Assembly: GCA_001436895.1 (NCBI GenBank)
Contig: JQAY01000001.1
Span: forward strand, 197,777 to 261,776
Source: Weissella confusa
GTDB lineage: Bacteria > Bacillota > Bacilli > Lactobacillales > Lactobacillaceae
Length of the DNA: 64,000 nucleotides
Reading direction: 5' to 3'
Shown here: positions 1 to 8,052 of the stretch, piece after piece
How the letters are laid out: each line of letters opens with the position of its first letter
Numbering within the stretch: position 1 is the stretch's first letter
Position numbers and translations under genes: made by a program
Notes under the pieces: model-generated
What the model was told of the DNA's origin: nothing
The model's database searches: none
What the model saw: only the letters and a program-made list of their open reading frames with translations

Positions 1-69
1 CTCATTTTGACGATGCCAATGAGTTACTATATGCGTTACTTGGAAGCCAAGTTGAGTAAGGAGGGATAA
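1..69 (+). CDS. Polar amino acid ABC transporter permease, C-terminal fragment
   Basis: The first 22 codons are open and end in TAA at 67-69; the gene starts left of the window. The readable tail (Met-Arg-Tyr-Leu-Glu-Ala-Lys-Leu) resembles the cytoplasmic end of His/Glu/Gln-type ABC permeases. The stop lies 2 bases before the next permease, and the GGAGGG that serves as that gene's ribosome binding site overlaps the end of this one. This is the usual arrangement of two permease genes forming a heterodimeric channel. The substrate cannot be told. Confidence 0.6.
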   Translation, partial: LILTMPMSYYMRYLEAKLSKEG

Positions 70-71
70 TC

Positions 72-728
72 ATGAGCGAATTTTTGTCAGCTTTCTCATG
101 GATCAACATCCGCTTCTTGCTGATGGGACTATGGGTAACGATTGAGGTAGCGGTTGTATCCGTTATTTTGAGTTTTATCATCGGATCAGTCCTTGGTGTT
201 ATCCGTTACGTGAAGATTCCTTATCTATCAAAGATTGTTGGTTTTATTATTGATTTGATTCGTAATTTGCCACTTTTGTTGATTATCTTCTTTACGTACT
301 TTGCTTTGCCAAAGATTGGTATTCACTTGGGTGTTATGACGTCTACGATTTTTGCTTTGACGATTTTCGAGTCAGCAATGTTGGCCGAAGTTATTCGTTC
401 AGGTATCGTAGCCGTACCAAAGGGGCAACTTGAAGGAGCACTTTCAAATGGATTGAGCTTCAAGCAAGCATTGTGGTACATCATTTTGCCACAAGCCTAC
501 AAGAAGATGATTCCACCGATTGTGTCACAATTCGTGTCATTGATTAAGGACACATCATTGGCAACGATTATCATGTTGCCAGAAGTGACATATCGTGCAC
601 AAATTATTTATGCGCAAGAACCAAATGCGATTGTCGCAATGTTCTTTGCACTAGCTGTTTTGTACTTCGCCTTGAACTACGTCATCTCAAAGATTGGTCG
701 TATTCTAGATCGTCGTATGGCGGCTTAA
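72..728 (+). CDS. Polar amino acid (glutamine-type) ABC transporter permease
   Basis: A 218-residue integral membrane protein of the His/Glu/Gln/Arg permease family. It begins with a long hydrophobic segment (about residues 12-40). The cytoplasmic ATPase-docking loop (EAA motif) is visible around residues 110-150: Glu-Gly-Ala-Leu-Ser-Asn-Gly-Leu followed by Ile-Leu-Pro-Gln-Ala. About five transmembrane helices are expected. It would pair with the permease ending just upstream, an ATPase and a binding protein outside the window. The start is supported by GGAGGG about 6 bases upstream. A strong terminator follows, so it is the last gene of its operon. Confidence 0.85.
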   Translation: MSEFLSAFSWINIRFLLMGLWVTIEVAVVSVILSFIIGSVLGVIRYVKIPYLSKIVGFIIDLIRNLPLLLIIFFTYFALPKIGIHLGVMTSTIFALTIFESAMLAEVIRSGIVAVPKGQLEGALSNGLSFKQALWYIILPQAYKKMIPPIVSQFVSLIKDTSLATIIMLPEVTYRAQIIYAQEPNAIVAMFFALAVLYFALNYVISKIGRILDRRMAA

Positions 729-731
729 TCT

Positions 732-770
732 AAAAGCACTACTGTTCGTTTTGAACGGTAGTGCTTTTTT
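732..770 (+). terminator. Rho-independent terminator
   Basis: A 16-base stem (732-747 with 753-768, a few wobble pairs) with a T-rich loop and a run of T closes the amino acid permease operon. Confidence 0.9.
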
Positions 771-1048
771 GTGTGGAGTTGTGCGTGGTGTTGTGCTAGC
801 GCGCAAGTGGCGAAACAAATACCAACACAAAAATGGAGAAACATCGTTAATCATTCCCTTATAAAGGAATTTTGTGTTGGTGGGTTGTAAGTGTGCCAAT
901 AATAGTAGATGTGGCGGATGCCTCGGTTAAATAATTGTCATAAGCTTTCAACTCATGGTTGGCCGATTATTTTATGACACTTATTTAGCAACTTGCTAAT
1001 TTGATAGAACTGAGACACCGCCCAATTTTACTTTTGGGAGGGCTTATC
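771..1048. other. Structured non-coding stretch before the Dyp peroxidase
   Basis: No convincing gene. Two long-range inverted repeats stand out. ACCAACACAAAA at 821-832 pairs with the segment ending at 881 and encloses a smaller ATTCC/GGAAT hairpin (853-870). TGTCATAA at 936-943 pairs with TTATGACA at 972-979. The second lies about 70 bases before the peroxidase start and could be a leader structure or an operator. No promoter is clear enough to call. Confidence 0.4.
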
Positions 1049-2002
1049 ATGGCTGAAATGGATTATACAAAGGCACAAGACGTTTGGAAGGACGTTGGTC
1101 AAAGCGTTGAATTTGTGGTGTTGGGATTGGACCGTACAAAGCCGTTGGCAGAACTACAAGATGCCATCACGGAATTCGCTGACCGTTCACAAGCAATTAA
1201 TCGTTCAATGAACGTACGTGCAGCAGATGGGAACTTGAAGACCGCAATCGGCTTTAGTTATACTGCTTGGCAAACATTGTTCCCAAACAAGCCGGTTCCA
1301 GCTGAATTAGAAGAGTTCAAGGGACTTAAGGGGCCTGAATATAGCATGCCTGGTACAGAGGGAGATATTTTCATCCACGTGCGTGCGAATGACATGTCGA
1401 TTGTGTATGAGGTTGTGCGTCAATACATGACCGTTCTGCATGATGTCACGACGGTTATCGATGAAACTAAGGGCTTCCGTAATTTTGAAGGTCGCGCCAT
1501 TATCGGCTTTATCGACGGTACTGAAGTGCCAAGCGCGGCTGATTCTGCTGAAGTCGCAGTCGTTGGTGATGAGGATCCTGAGTTTGTGAATGGGTCATAT
1601 GCGTTTGCGCAAAAGTGGCTTCACGATATGGACTTCTGGGGACAACTAAAGACTGAAGTACAAGAGAAGGCAATTGGTCGTCACAAGTATGATGATCTTG
1701 AATTGGAAGATGAAGAAAAGTTCCACAACGCACACAACGTGAGTGCTAAGGTCGAAATTGATGGTGAAGAGCGTCAAATCGTCCGTATGAACGTGCCATT
1801 CTCAGAACCGGCCTTGAACAAGACGGGAACCTACTTTATTGGCTATTCACGTTATTGGTCAGTTACCAAGGCAATGTTGACGCAAATGGTTGAGATGTCT
1901 GATTATTTGTTGACGTTCTCACAACTTATGTCAGGGCAACTATTCTTTATCCCATCACGTGAGTTATTGGGTGACATTGCGGATGGTGAGTGGACAGAAT
2001 GA
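1049..2002 (+). CDS. Dyp-type haem peroxidase
   Basis: A 317-residue dye-decolorizing peroxidase, the family of cytoplasmic haem enzymes that use hydrogen peroxide on bulky substrates. The hallmark Gly-x-x-Asp-Gly motif is present as GFIDGTEVP near residue 155. The C-terminal half carries the GSY..AQKW segment, the His of HNAHNVSAKV (probable proximal haem ligand) and the conserved Arg of GYSRYW. There is no signal peptide or Tat motif, so it is cytosolic. The ATG at 1049 follows GGGAGGG and gives the normal family start; the frame is open 16 codons further upstream without a ribosome site. It overlaps the following exporter gene by ATGA, which implies co-translation. Physiological substrate unknown. 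Confidence 0.88.
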   Translation: MAEMDYTKAQDVWKDVGQSVEFVVLGLDRTKPLAELQDAITEFADRSQAINRSMNVRAADGNLKTAIGFSYTAWQTLFPNKPVPAELEEFKGLKGPEYSMPGTEGDIFIHVRANDMSIVYEVVRQYMTVLHDVTTVIDETKGFRNFEGRAIIGFIDGTEVPSAADSAEVAVVGDEDPEFVNGSYAFAQKWLHDMDFWGQLKTEVQEKAIGRHKYDDLELEDEEKFHNAHNVSAKVEIDGEERQIVRMNVPFSEPALNKTGTYFIGYSRYWSVTKAMLTQMVEMSDYLLTFSQLMSGQLFFIPSRELLGDIADGEWTE

Positions 2003-3357
2003 GTGAGACAAAACAATTAAGTAAGCGCGAACGAACGTTATTTGTTTGGATGCTGTTGCTAACCAGTTTTTCTTTCTCAATTAGTCAGTCGGCTATGACG
2101 ACGATTTATCCCGTCATGGCGAGCCATTTTAGTGTACCGATTTCAATGGTGCAGTGGCTAACTACCGGTTTTATGTTGGTCATGACGGTGACGATGCCGT
2201 TGAGCCCTTGGATTTTGAACCGCGTTCCCTTCAAATGGTTCTTAGCTGGTATTCAAGCCATGTTTTTGCTGGGAACATTTATTGCGATTAACGCAACTGG
2301 GTTTGGCTGGGTGATTTTTGGACGTGTGCTTGAAGGCGCAGCAGTTGGCTTCTTATTCCCAAGTTATCAAAGTGTCATCATGTTGATTACACCAGAAGAG
2401 AATCGTGGCGCTAGCATGGGGATGGTTGGCCTGGTAATGGGCGCTGCCCTGGCTACCGGTCCGATTGTGTCCGGTATTATTAGCCAATGGTTCAATTGGC
2501 AAGGCGTCTTTGTATTCTTTGAACTGGTTATTGGTGTGCTATTTTTGGTCAATTTATTCGTTGGGCAAAACGTCATCGTGAAGAAAGAAGTTCACTTGGA
2601 TATCCCGTCATTGATTGGGCTATTCGGTTTTGCCATGGTACTATTTGGCATTCAATCCTTGGGACACACCACTATGCCAATCAGTATGATTGCGATGATG
2701 ATGATTGGCTTGGTCTTGAGCGTGTATTTTGTACACCGTCAAGGCACCATGGCACAACCAATGTTGGACTTTAAGATCTTTAAGCAAGCAGGCTTCACAT
2801 TAGGGTTGCTATTAACAGGTGCATCGTACATTGGCTTGATTGTCATGACGGTGTTGATGCCGTTGTATTATCAGAATGTACTCCACACCAGCAAATTAGT
2901 TTCTGGTTTATTGATGGTACCGCCAGCTGCTTTGATGGCCGTTATGAATCGCCGTTCAGGAAAGCTACTTGATCAAAAGGGGCTAAAAGTTGTCATGCGC
3001 ATCGGAGCTGCCAGTATTTTTATTGGTTATGCAGGATTGGCACTAACGTTCGGTTTGCATAACGCTGTATTGGCCGTTATTTTTGCCGCGTTTGGAGAAG
3101 TTGGTAATGCCTTTATGATGTTGCCAGCCACGACTTATGCAAATAACCAATTGCCTGATTATCTCATTACTCATGGTTCAGCAATGATTAGCACAGCTCG
3201 CCAATTTGCTGGGGTTGTCGGTGTTCTAGTTGCCACAACCATTGTTTCAGGATTTGGCAATGGCTTGCATAGTGCCTACATCGTCTTTGCTCTCGGCATG
3301 GCCGTGATGAGTGTAATTGTTTGGCGAATTACTGCTAGCTATCAACGAGCAAAATAG
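1999..3357 (+). CDS. MFS drug/efflux transporter, DHA2-like
   Basis: A 452-residue major facilitator with about 14 predicted transmembrane segments, as in the EmrB/QacA (DHA2) branch. The early motif QWLTTGFMLVMTVTMPLSPW is typical of this group and is followed by a GRxLEGAAVGFLFP region. The ATG at 1999 overlaps the TGA of the peroxidase gene (ATGA), indicating translational coupling; an in-frame GTG at 1990 is an alternative. Pairing with a Dyp peroxidase suggests a detoxification unit that oxidises and exports a compound, but that is inference. The exported substrate cannot be predicted. Confidence 0.8.
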   Translation: MSETKQLSKRERTLFVWMLLLTSFSFSISQSAMTTIYPVMASHFSVPISMVQWLTTGFMLVMTVTMPLSPWILNRVPFKWFLAGIQAMFLLGTFIAINATGFGWVIFGRVLEGAAVGFLFPSYQSVIMLITPEENRGASMGMVGLVMGAALATGPIVSGIISQWFNWQGVFVFFELVIGVLFLVNLFVGQNVIVKKEVHLDIPSLIGLFGFAMVLFGIQSLGHTTMPISMIAMMMIGLVLSVYFVHRQGTMAQPMLDFKIFKQAGFTLGLLLTGASYIGLIVMTVLMPLYYQNVLHTSKLVSGLLMVPPAALMAVMNRRSGKLLDQKGLKVVMRIGAASIFIGYAGLALTFGLHNAVLAVIFAAFGEVGNAFMMLPATTYANNQLPDYLITHGSAMISTARQFAGVVGVLVATTIVSGFGNGLHSAYIVFALGMAVMSVIVWRITASYQRAK

Positions 3358-3470
3358 ACCCAAGTGCTGCCCAATTAAATCGCCATTTTAAAGGAATTCT
3401 GCCATGTTGTCCTGCAGTTAGGTGCAGACTTAATGACAGCCATAAAAATGCATCCAACATAAAGTGGACT

Positions 3471-3566
3471 GGTCATGTCGGAGGTTTTAGACCTCCGACA
3501 TGACCAAGTCGCCCTTATCAGGTGCGTCTTTGGTCTTGCGCCTGACTGAAGTCAGGGGCGTAGACC
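3471..3566 (+). ncRNA. Two strong hairpins in the leader of a small gene
   Basis: Hairpin one is a perfect 15-bp stem: 3471-3485 pairs with 3491-3505 around a 5-base loop. Hairpin two pairs 3532-3546 with 3551-3566 with one bulge or mismatch. Neither is followed by a T run, so they are not simple terminators. They end about 50 bases before the ribosome binding site of the 51-codon gene, so they could be a cis-regulatory leader or part of a longer structured RNA running to 3999. I could not match them to a known riboswitch or housekeeping RNA. Confidence 0.45.
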
Positions 3567-3616
3567 AACAGCTGCTGTGGTAATCCATGAGATTATCGGA
3601 AAAGAGGTGAGAGGTT

Positions 3617-3772
3617 GTGGCACTTGTAGGTACTAAGGCTTGGGCAAAGCAACAACTACGTGCAAATGGTATTCGTCTTATCGCGCGTGATAAGGGAATG
3701 ATCCGCTTGCAAAACAGTAAGACACGTTCACTTTACCGTGAACTTGAATTGCGCGGTTTGCTAACCAAGTAA
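3617..3772 (+). CDS. Small basic protein of unknown function (51 aa)
   Basis: A GTG-initiated frame of 51 codons with a good ribosome binding site (AGAGG at 3603-3607). The product is basic (rich in Lys and Arg) and has no hydrophobic segment. The C-terminal part (SKTRSLYRELELRGLLTK) looks helical. I do not recognise the family. Codon choice matches the surrounding genes, which supports real coding. It sits between two strong leader hairpins and a structured tail ending in a terminator, so it appears to be a single-gene transcript or a coding segment inside a structured RNA. Confidence 0.6.
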   Translation: MALVGTKAWAKQQLRANGIRLIARDKGMIRLQNSKTRSLYRELELRGLLTK

Positions 3773-3781
3773 TCTTGATTG

Positions 3782-3999
3782 TCCTTTAGGAAGGATAGAT
3801 TACCCGACTGACGAATCGGTAAGGTAAGATAGCATTCGTAGAGATGTCAAAAGCATAATATGACAACATTAGCTAGCGGGATGGTTACGAGAAGGTTAGC
3901 TAATGTTGACGCTACAACTCCTTATGACTTGTATAAGTCAGTATGTGAACAACTCGAAAAAGCTGAGCAGATGGAATCCCCCGTTTGTTCAGCTTTTTT
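3782..3999 (+). ncRNA. Structured RNA region ending in a terminator
   Basis: Directly after the 51-codon gene there are several consecutive hairpins: TCCTT/AAGGA near 3782, a TTACC/GGTAA stem near 3800, a perfect 12-bp stem pairing 3864-3875 with 3897-3908, and GACTT/AAGTC near 3926. It ends with a terminator (about 3957-3999: an AGCTGAGCA arm, its partner and six T). The density of stems without a coding frame suggests a structured 3' region or an independent small RNA. tmRNA, RNase P RNA and SRP RNA signatures are absent. Confidence 0.5.
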
Positions 4000-4107
4000 G
4001 ATGCATTTTTTTCGATTTAGTAAATGCATTTACTAGTTGAAATAGGTATAATGTTTGTAAAGATATGTATTAGAGAGTACATGGGTAATATCGTGAGGGG
4101 GATAGAC

Positions 4108-5109
4108 ATGGCAAAAAAAGCATCAATTAAAGACGTGGCGGCGTTGGCAGGCGTTTCACCAACGACTGTGTCACAAGTTATTAATAAGAAAAATGATCAC
4201 TTTCCAGAGGAAACGATTGAGCGCGTCATGGATGCCGTGCGCCAATTGGGCTATGTGCCAAATCAAAGTGCCAAGAGTCTTCGAGGTGGTGGAAATCCGT
4301 TGATTGGGGTGATGGTACCAAGTTTGCGTAATCCGTTCTTTTCGGACTTAATGCAAAGTATGCAAAACCATGCCCACAATCTAGCAGACTTGGTGTTCAT
4401 TTCAGTTGATGATGATGAAATTGAACAAGGGTTGCTTAAGATGTTGGAACGCGGTGTAAATGGTCTGGTTATTGCACGAATGCTACCGAACGCCTTGGAA
4501 GTGGATCGTTATCTGCAAAAGCAAGGCATCCCCTACGTTGTGCTAGATCAAATTAATGATAGTAACATCTCGGACCACGTTAAGACGGATGAGTTTACTG
4601 GTGGCCAGGTAGTTGCGCGCCACTTGGTAGAACTTGGCCACAAAAAAATTGCGTTGCTACATCCCGATGTGATGACAACAAATATGTTGGAACGTATCTC
4701 GGGGTTCACTGCGGTTATTGACGAACAAGCCGACGTTGAAATTATTGAAATTGCGACGAAGCTATCAAAGCACGGTGGGTTAGCAATTGCAAATAAGGTC
4801 GCTGCATCAGGTGCTACAGCTGCCTTTACCTTGAACGATGAAATGGGCATTGGTTTGTTACGTGGCCTTAAGAACGGCGGGGTACGCGTCCCGGAAGACA
4901 TTAGTGTTATTGGCTACGACAACACTGATTATGCTGAGTTTACGGTGCCATCTCTAACGACGGTGACCCAGGCGGTTTGGCGTATGGGTCAATTAGCGTT
5001 GGACATGGTGCTAGCACGCCTTAAAGATCCAGCATTGCCAATGCAAGAAGAAATTTTAGATGTCCGCCTCATTCAACGCGAATCAACGGCACCTGCACCA
5101 ACTAAATAA
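4108..5109 (+). CDS. rbsR: LacI-family transcriptional regulator, RbsR-type
   Basis: A 333-residue LacI/GalR repressor. The N-terminal helix-turn-helix (about residues 5-25: IKDVAALAGVSPTTVSQVIN) and hinge with NQSAKSLR are classic. The rest is a periplasmic-binding-protein-like sugar domain with the usual SVIGYDNTD strand near the end. The ATG at 4108 follows GTGAGGGGG and places the HTH correctly; a longer frame to 4024 lacks this. An extended TATAAT lies at 4047-4052. It is followed by a terminator and then rbsK-rpiA, whose promoter carries a LacI-type operator; the same operator precedes the nucleoside operon at 12.3 kb. Ribose or a ribose phosphate is the likely effector (inference). Confidence 0.8.
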   Translation: MAKKASIKDVAALAGVSPTTVSQVINKKNDHFPEETIERVMDAVRQLGYVPNQSAKSLRGGGNPLIGVMVPSLRNPFFSDLMQSMQNHAHNLADLVFISVDDDEIEQGLLKMLERGVNGLVIARMLPNALEVDRYLQKQGIPYVVLDQINDSNISDHVKTDEFTGGQVVARHLVELGHKKIALLHPDVMTTNMLERISGFTAVIDEQADVEIIEIATKLSKHGGLAIANKVAASGATAAFTLNDEMGIGLLRGLKNGGVRVPEDISVIGYDNTDYAEFTVPSLTTVTQAVWRMGQLALDMVLARLKDPALPMQEEILDVRLIQRESTAPAPTK

Positions 5110-5118
5110 TCATGACGT

Positions 5119-5154
5119 AAAAGCCCTAGGAATCCACGTTTCTAGGGCTTTTTT
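5119..5154 (+). terminator. Rho-independent terminator after rbsR
   Basis: AAGCCCTAG-type stem (5119-5132 with 5140-5154) followed by a T run. Confidence 0.9.
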
Positions 5155-5209
5155 GTACACAAAAACGAATATGCTTGTGATGCATTTACCAAATTCCGAG
5201 TTGAAAAGG

Positions 5210-5239
5210 TTTACATTCCACAAAAAGGGTGTATATTAT
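5210..5239 (+). promoter_or_regulatory. Promoter of rbsK-rpiA
   Basis: TTTACA at 5210-5215 and TATTAT at 5234-5239 (18-base spacer; TATATT at 5232-5237 is the alternative) form a plausible sigma-A promoter. The operator starts 4 bases downstream of the -10, the usual position for repression by a LacI-type protein. Confidence 0.55.
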
Positions 5240-5242
5240 TCT

Positions 5243-5273
5243 TTGTAAAACGATTTACAAAAACGATTTACAA
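5243..5273 (+). promoter_or_regulatory. Tandem LacI-type operator upstream of rbsK
   Basis: TTGTAAAACGATTTACAA (5243-5260) is a near-palindrome centred on CG, and it is followed at once by a second half-overlapping copy, AAACGATTTACAA (5261-5273). The same double site, with one base changed, lies at 12303-12333 before the nucleoside operon. Operators of LacI/GalR proteins are palindromes with a central CG, so the RbsR-type regulator encoded at 4108 is the obvious candidate. Confidence 0.75.
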
Positions 5274-5317
5274 GATGAATACTTTAAAAATGATGTATAA
5301 GGGAAAAGGTGAAAGAA

Positions 5318-6253
5318 ATGAACAAGGTTGTCGTAATTGGTAGTTTGAACTTGGATATCATCCAAAATATTAAGCGTTTGCCTCTCCAAGGAGAGACCTT
5401 GCGAATTGACGAACGTAGCATGAACCTTGGTGGAAAGGGTGCTAACCAAGCAGTTGCCGCCGCTCGCCAAGGTGCAGAAGTTAGTTTTATCGGTGCAATT
5501 GGTAAGGATGAAGCTGGTCAACAATTTAAGACCCTACTAGAAGATGAGGGTATCAACGTTTCTGGTTTGCGTGAAAAGGATACAGCAACTGGATCAGCCA
5601 CAATTTTGCTTGAAGAAGATGGGCACAACACAATTCTTGTGTATGGTGGAGCCAATGCTGAGTTGTCAGCTGATGACGTTGTCATGTCTGAAGCATTGAT
5701 TGCCGATGCTGATTATGTGGTTGCCCAATTTGAAGTGCCTCAAGAGGCCGTTGCTAAGGGATTCTACCTTGCTAAGAAGTACGGTGTTAAGACGGTTTTG
5801 AATCCAGCGCCAGTTATGAATGCTAAGGACATTGATCCAGCTATCCTAGCATGCACGGACATCATCGTACCTAATGAGACTGAAGCAGCAGCGCTGTTGG
5901 AACGCGAGCCATCAACAAAGTATGAGGACCTACTGGCAGTTAGCGATGCGATTTCTGAATTGTCAGTGCAAGGAACTATCATCACACTTGGTGAAGATGG
6001 CGTTTACTACAACCTTGATGGAAAGAACCCCCACACGCGTCCTATCTTTAAGGTAAAGGCAGTTGATACGACTGCTGCTGGTGACACGTTTATCGGTGCG
6101 GTAGTTTCACAATTGAAGTTGGATGCGACGAATGTTGCCGATGCAGTTGAATATGCATGTAAGGCATCTTCACTTGCAGTTTCACGTTCTGGTGCAATCC
6201 GTTCAATCCCAACTCACTCAGAAGTTGTTCGATCATTGCACAATGAAGACTAA
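5318..6253 (+). CDS. rbsK: Ribokinase
   Basis: A 311-residue PfkB-family kinase that phosphorylates D-ribose to ribose 5-phosphate using ATP. The N-terminal signature GSLNLDII, the glycine pair NLGGKGANQAVAAARQG (about residues 37-53) and the C-terminal DTTAAGDTFIGAV with the catalytic Asp of the GAGD-type motif are all present. The ATG at 5318 follows AAAAGGTG with normal spacing. It forms an operon with rpiA (10-base gap with AAGGAGG). There is no rbsD or recognisable ribose permease beside it; because the two nucleoside hydrolases further on would release free ribose, salvage of nucleoside ribose is a likely main role. Confidence 0.93.
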   Translation: MNKVVVIGSLNLDIIQNIKRLPLQGETLRIDERSMNLGGKGANQAVAAARQGAEVSFIGAIGKDEAGQQFKTLLEDEGINVSGLREKDTATGSATILLEEDGHNTILVYGGANAELSADDVVMSEALIADADYVVAQFEVPQEAVAKGFYLAKKYGVKTVLNPAPVMNAKDIDPAILACTDIIVPNETEAAALLEREPSTKYEDLLAVSDAISELSVQGTIITLGEDGVYYNLDGKNPHTRPIFKVKAVDTTAAGDTFIGAVVSQLKLDATNVADAVEYACKASSLAVSRSGAIRSIPTHSEVVRSLHNED

Positions 6254-6263
6254 GGAGGACGAT

Positions 6264-6962
6264 ATGTTAGACAAGATTCAACAACAAAAGAAGGCCGCTG
6301 GTGAATACGCTGCAAGCTTAGTTGAAAATGGCATGGTAGTTGGTCTAGGAACTGGTTCAACTGTCCGCTATTTTGTTGACCGTCTTGGTGAGCGCGTTGC
6401 CAATGAAGGACTTGATATTGTCGGCGTAACGACTTCAAACCGTACTGCCCACCAAGCGCGTTGCTTGGGCATTCCTTTGGCTGACGTCGATGCGGTTGAT
6501 TACATTGATTTGACTGTCGATGGTGCTGATGCGGTTGATCCACAATTGAATGGTATCAAGGGTGGTGGCGCTGCTTTGCTATATGAAAAGGTTGTCGCCA
6601 AGAATTCAAAGCGCAACATTTGGATTGTCGATGGTAGCAAGCAACATGCTGAGTTGGGACACTTTCCATTACCAGTTGAAGTGGTGTCATATGGTGAACA
6701 ACAATTATGCCGCTTGTTTAAGAAGCACAATTTAAATCCAATTTTGCGTTTGGATGAAGATGGGCGTCCACTAACGACGGATAACGGTAATAACATTATT
6801 GATTTGCATTTGGATACAATTCCATTCCCAGAAGAGCTTGCGACATGGCTATCAAATCAAGTTGGTGTCGTTGAGCACGGCTTGTTCTTGAACGTCTGTG
6901 ATGAGGTCATTGTCGGTGGGGATGAAATTCAAGTATTGAAGCGTGATATGGCAAAGAACTAG
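6264..6962 (+). CDS. rpiA: Ribose-5-phosphate isomerase A
   Basis: A 232-residue RpiA that interconverts ribose 5-phosphate and ribulose 5-phosphate. The family motifs are clear: GLGTGSTVRYFVD near residue 27, TVDGADAVD with catalytic Asp residues near residue 83, and IKGGGAALLYEK near residue 95. The ATG at 6264 has an AAGGAGG ribosome site between the rbsK stop and the start. Co-transcription with rbsK gives a direct route from ribose to the pentose phosphates. Only a weak AT-rich hairpin follows, so the end of the transcript is uncertain. Confidence 0.95.
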   Translation: MLDKIQQQKKAAGEYAASLVENGMVVGLGTGSTVRYFVDRLGERVANEGLDIVGVTTSNRTAHQARCLGIPLADVDAVDYIDLTVDGADAVDPQLNGIKGGGAALLYEKVVAKNSKRNIWIVDGSKQHAELGHFPLPVEVVSYGEQQLCRLFKKHNLNPILRLDEDGRPLTTDNGNNIIDLHLDTIPFPEELATWLSNQVGVVEHGLFLNVCDEVIVGGDEIQVLKRDMAKN

Positions 6963-7162
6963 GGTTATTTTTAAATTTTTTAAAAATAGATAACATCAGA
7001 GTCCCAACGTATTTAATTCGAAAATATCTAAAGGTTGTGTATTACAAAATGTTAGTATGCCTTTAATGGGATATGAAAAAGATGAATCTGGTAATTGACC
7101 AAAGGGAAATAAATTTTTAGCTTTTGCTATGATTTTTTGAGATGAAGAGAGAAAAAGAAAGT

Positions 7163-8047
7163 ATGAAAACTGAGGTAGATACAACCATATCATCAGCTGT
7201 GCGTGGGCTGATCGATATGAAGCATATTCCAGTGTGCGATATCTTAAAGCATGCTGGAATCTCTAGCAGTCGATACTACACGTTTGTAAATGGGCAAGGT
7301 GACATTACGGTGCACAAGTTGCACGCAATGCTACGCACGCTTAATGTTGGATTGGATGAACTGTGCTTATTTATTGAACCGAAACCAGTTGATGATGAGG
7401 CAACTAGCCCGGTAATTGCTGCAATCGCTGAATACCAACGCACGCGTGACATATCAGGATTAATTAATTTACAAGACAAAAATGATTTCCGACCTGTTGT
7501 CTTAAGCAGTGAAGAAGCTAAACGCATTAAACCAGTACTGAATGATGTCTTGCGACGCTCAGAGTACTACACAATGGCCGAACTCAAAGCATTCCTGCTA
7601 TATCTAAATTATTTTACATATGATGAGATTTTGGCTTATTATCCCAAGGCAATGACCAGCATTCGCTTCCTAACACAAAAGTTAAAGGAGCGTCACGATG
7701 CAGCGCGTCATGATGTGTTGCACGTAATCAGCTTTTTGGTATACCAGCTATTGTTAATTAGTATCCAACGTGGACAGAGTCAAGAAGTTCATGATTTATT
7801 GAATTCTTTCTTCAGCCTACCTTTTGAGGTGGATGATTGGATGACCCTATTTTTGCGCCAAATGGTTGAGATTATTCAACTGATTATGGCTGAAAAAGTT
7901 GCCCTAGCACAAACCAAATATGCTTCTGTCAAAGAGTCAATCAAATTATTCCAAGCGAAGGAGAACTGGGAGTACTTCGATGCTTTTATGGACGACTCTT
8001 TCCAATCGTTTATGCTAACGCTATATTGGATTGAAGTCGGGGGATAA
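7163..8047 (+). CDS. Rgg/MutR-type transcriptional regulator
   Basis: A 294-residue protein with an N-terminal XRE-like helix-turn-helix (about residues 10-65: DILKHAGISSSRYYTFVNGQ) and a long, all-helical C-terminal region resembling the TPR-like domain of Rgg/MutR/GadR regulators. These often respond to short peptides, although no obvious peptide gene lies beside it. The start is uncertain: ATG at 7142 has no ribosome site and ATG at 7163 has a weak one; I chose 7163. It is 5 bases upstream of an Mga-like regulator and probably co-transcribed with it. Lower content of preferred TTG codons than neighbours suggests weak expression. Confidence 0.65.
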   Translation: MKTEVDTTISSAVRGLIDMKHIPVCDILKHAGISSSRYYTFVNGQGDITVHKLHAMLRTLNVGLDELCLFIEPKPVDDEATSPVIAAIAEYQRTRDISGLINLQDKNDFRPVVLSSEEAKRIKPVLNDVLRRSEYYTMAELKAFLLYLNYFTYDEILAYYPKAMTSIRFLTQKLKERHDAARHDVLHVISFLVYQLLLISIQRGQSQEVHDLLNSFFSLPFEVDDWMTLFLRQMVEIIQLIMAEKVALAQTKYASVKESIKLFQAKENWEYFDAFMDDSFQSFMLTLYWIEVGG

Positions 8048-8052
8048 TTATT

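Noticed and set aside
1001..1048. Upstream extension of the Dyp peroxidase by 16 codons
   Set aside because: No ribosome site for it; GGGAGGG fits the ATG at 1049 and family proteins start there.
3471..3999. tmRNA, RNase P RNA or SRP RNA
   Set aside because: No tag peptide with Ala-Leu-Ala-Ala end, no tRNA-like ends, no conserved P RNA core and no GGAA-type SRP loop.
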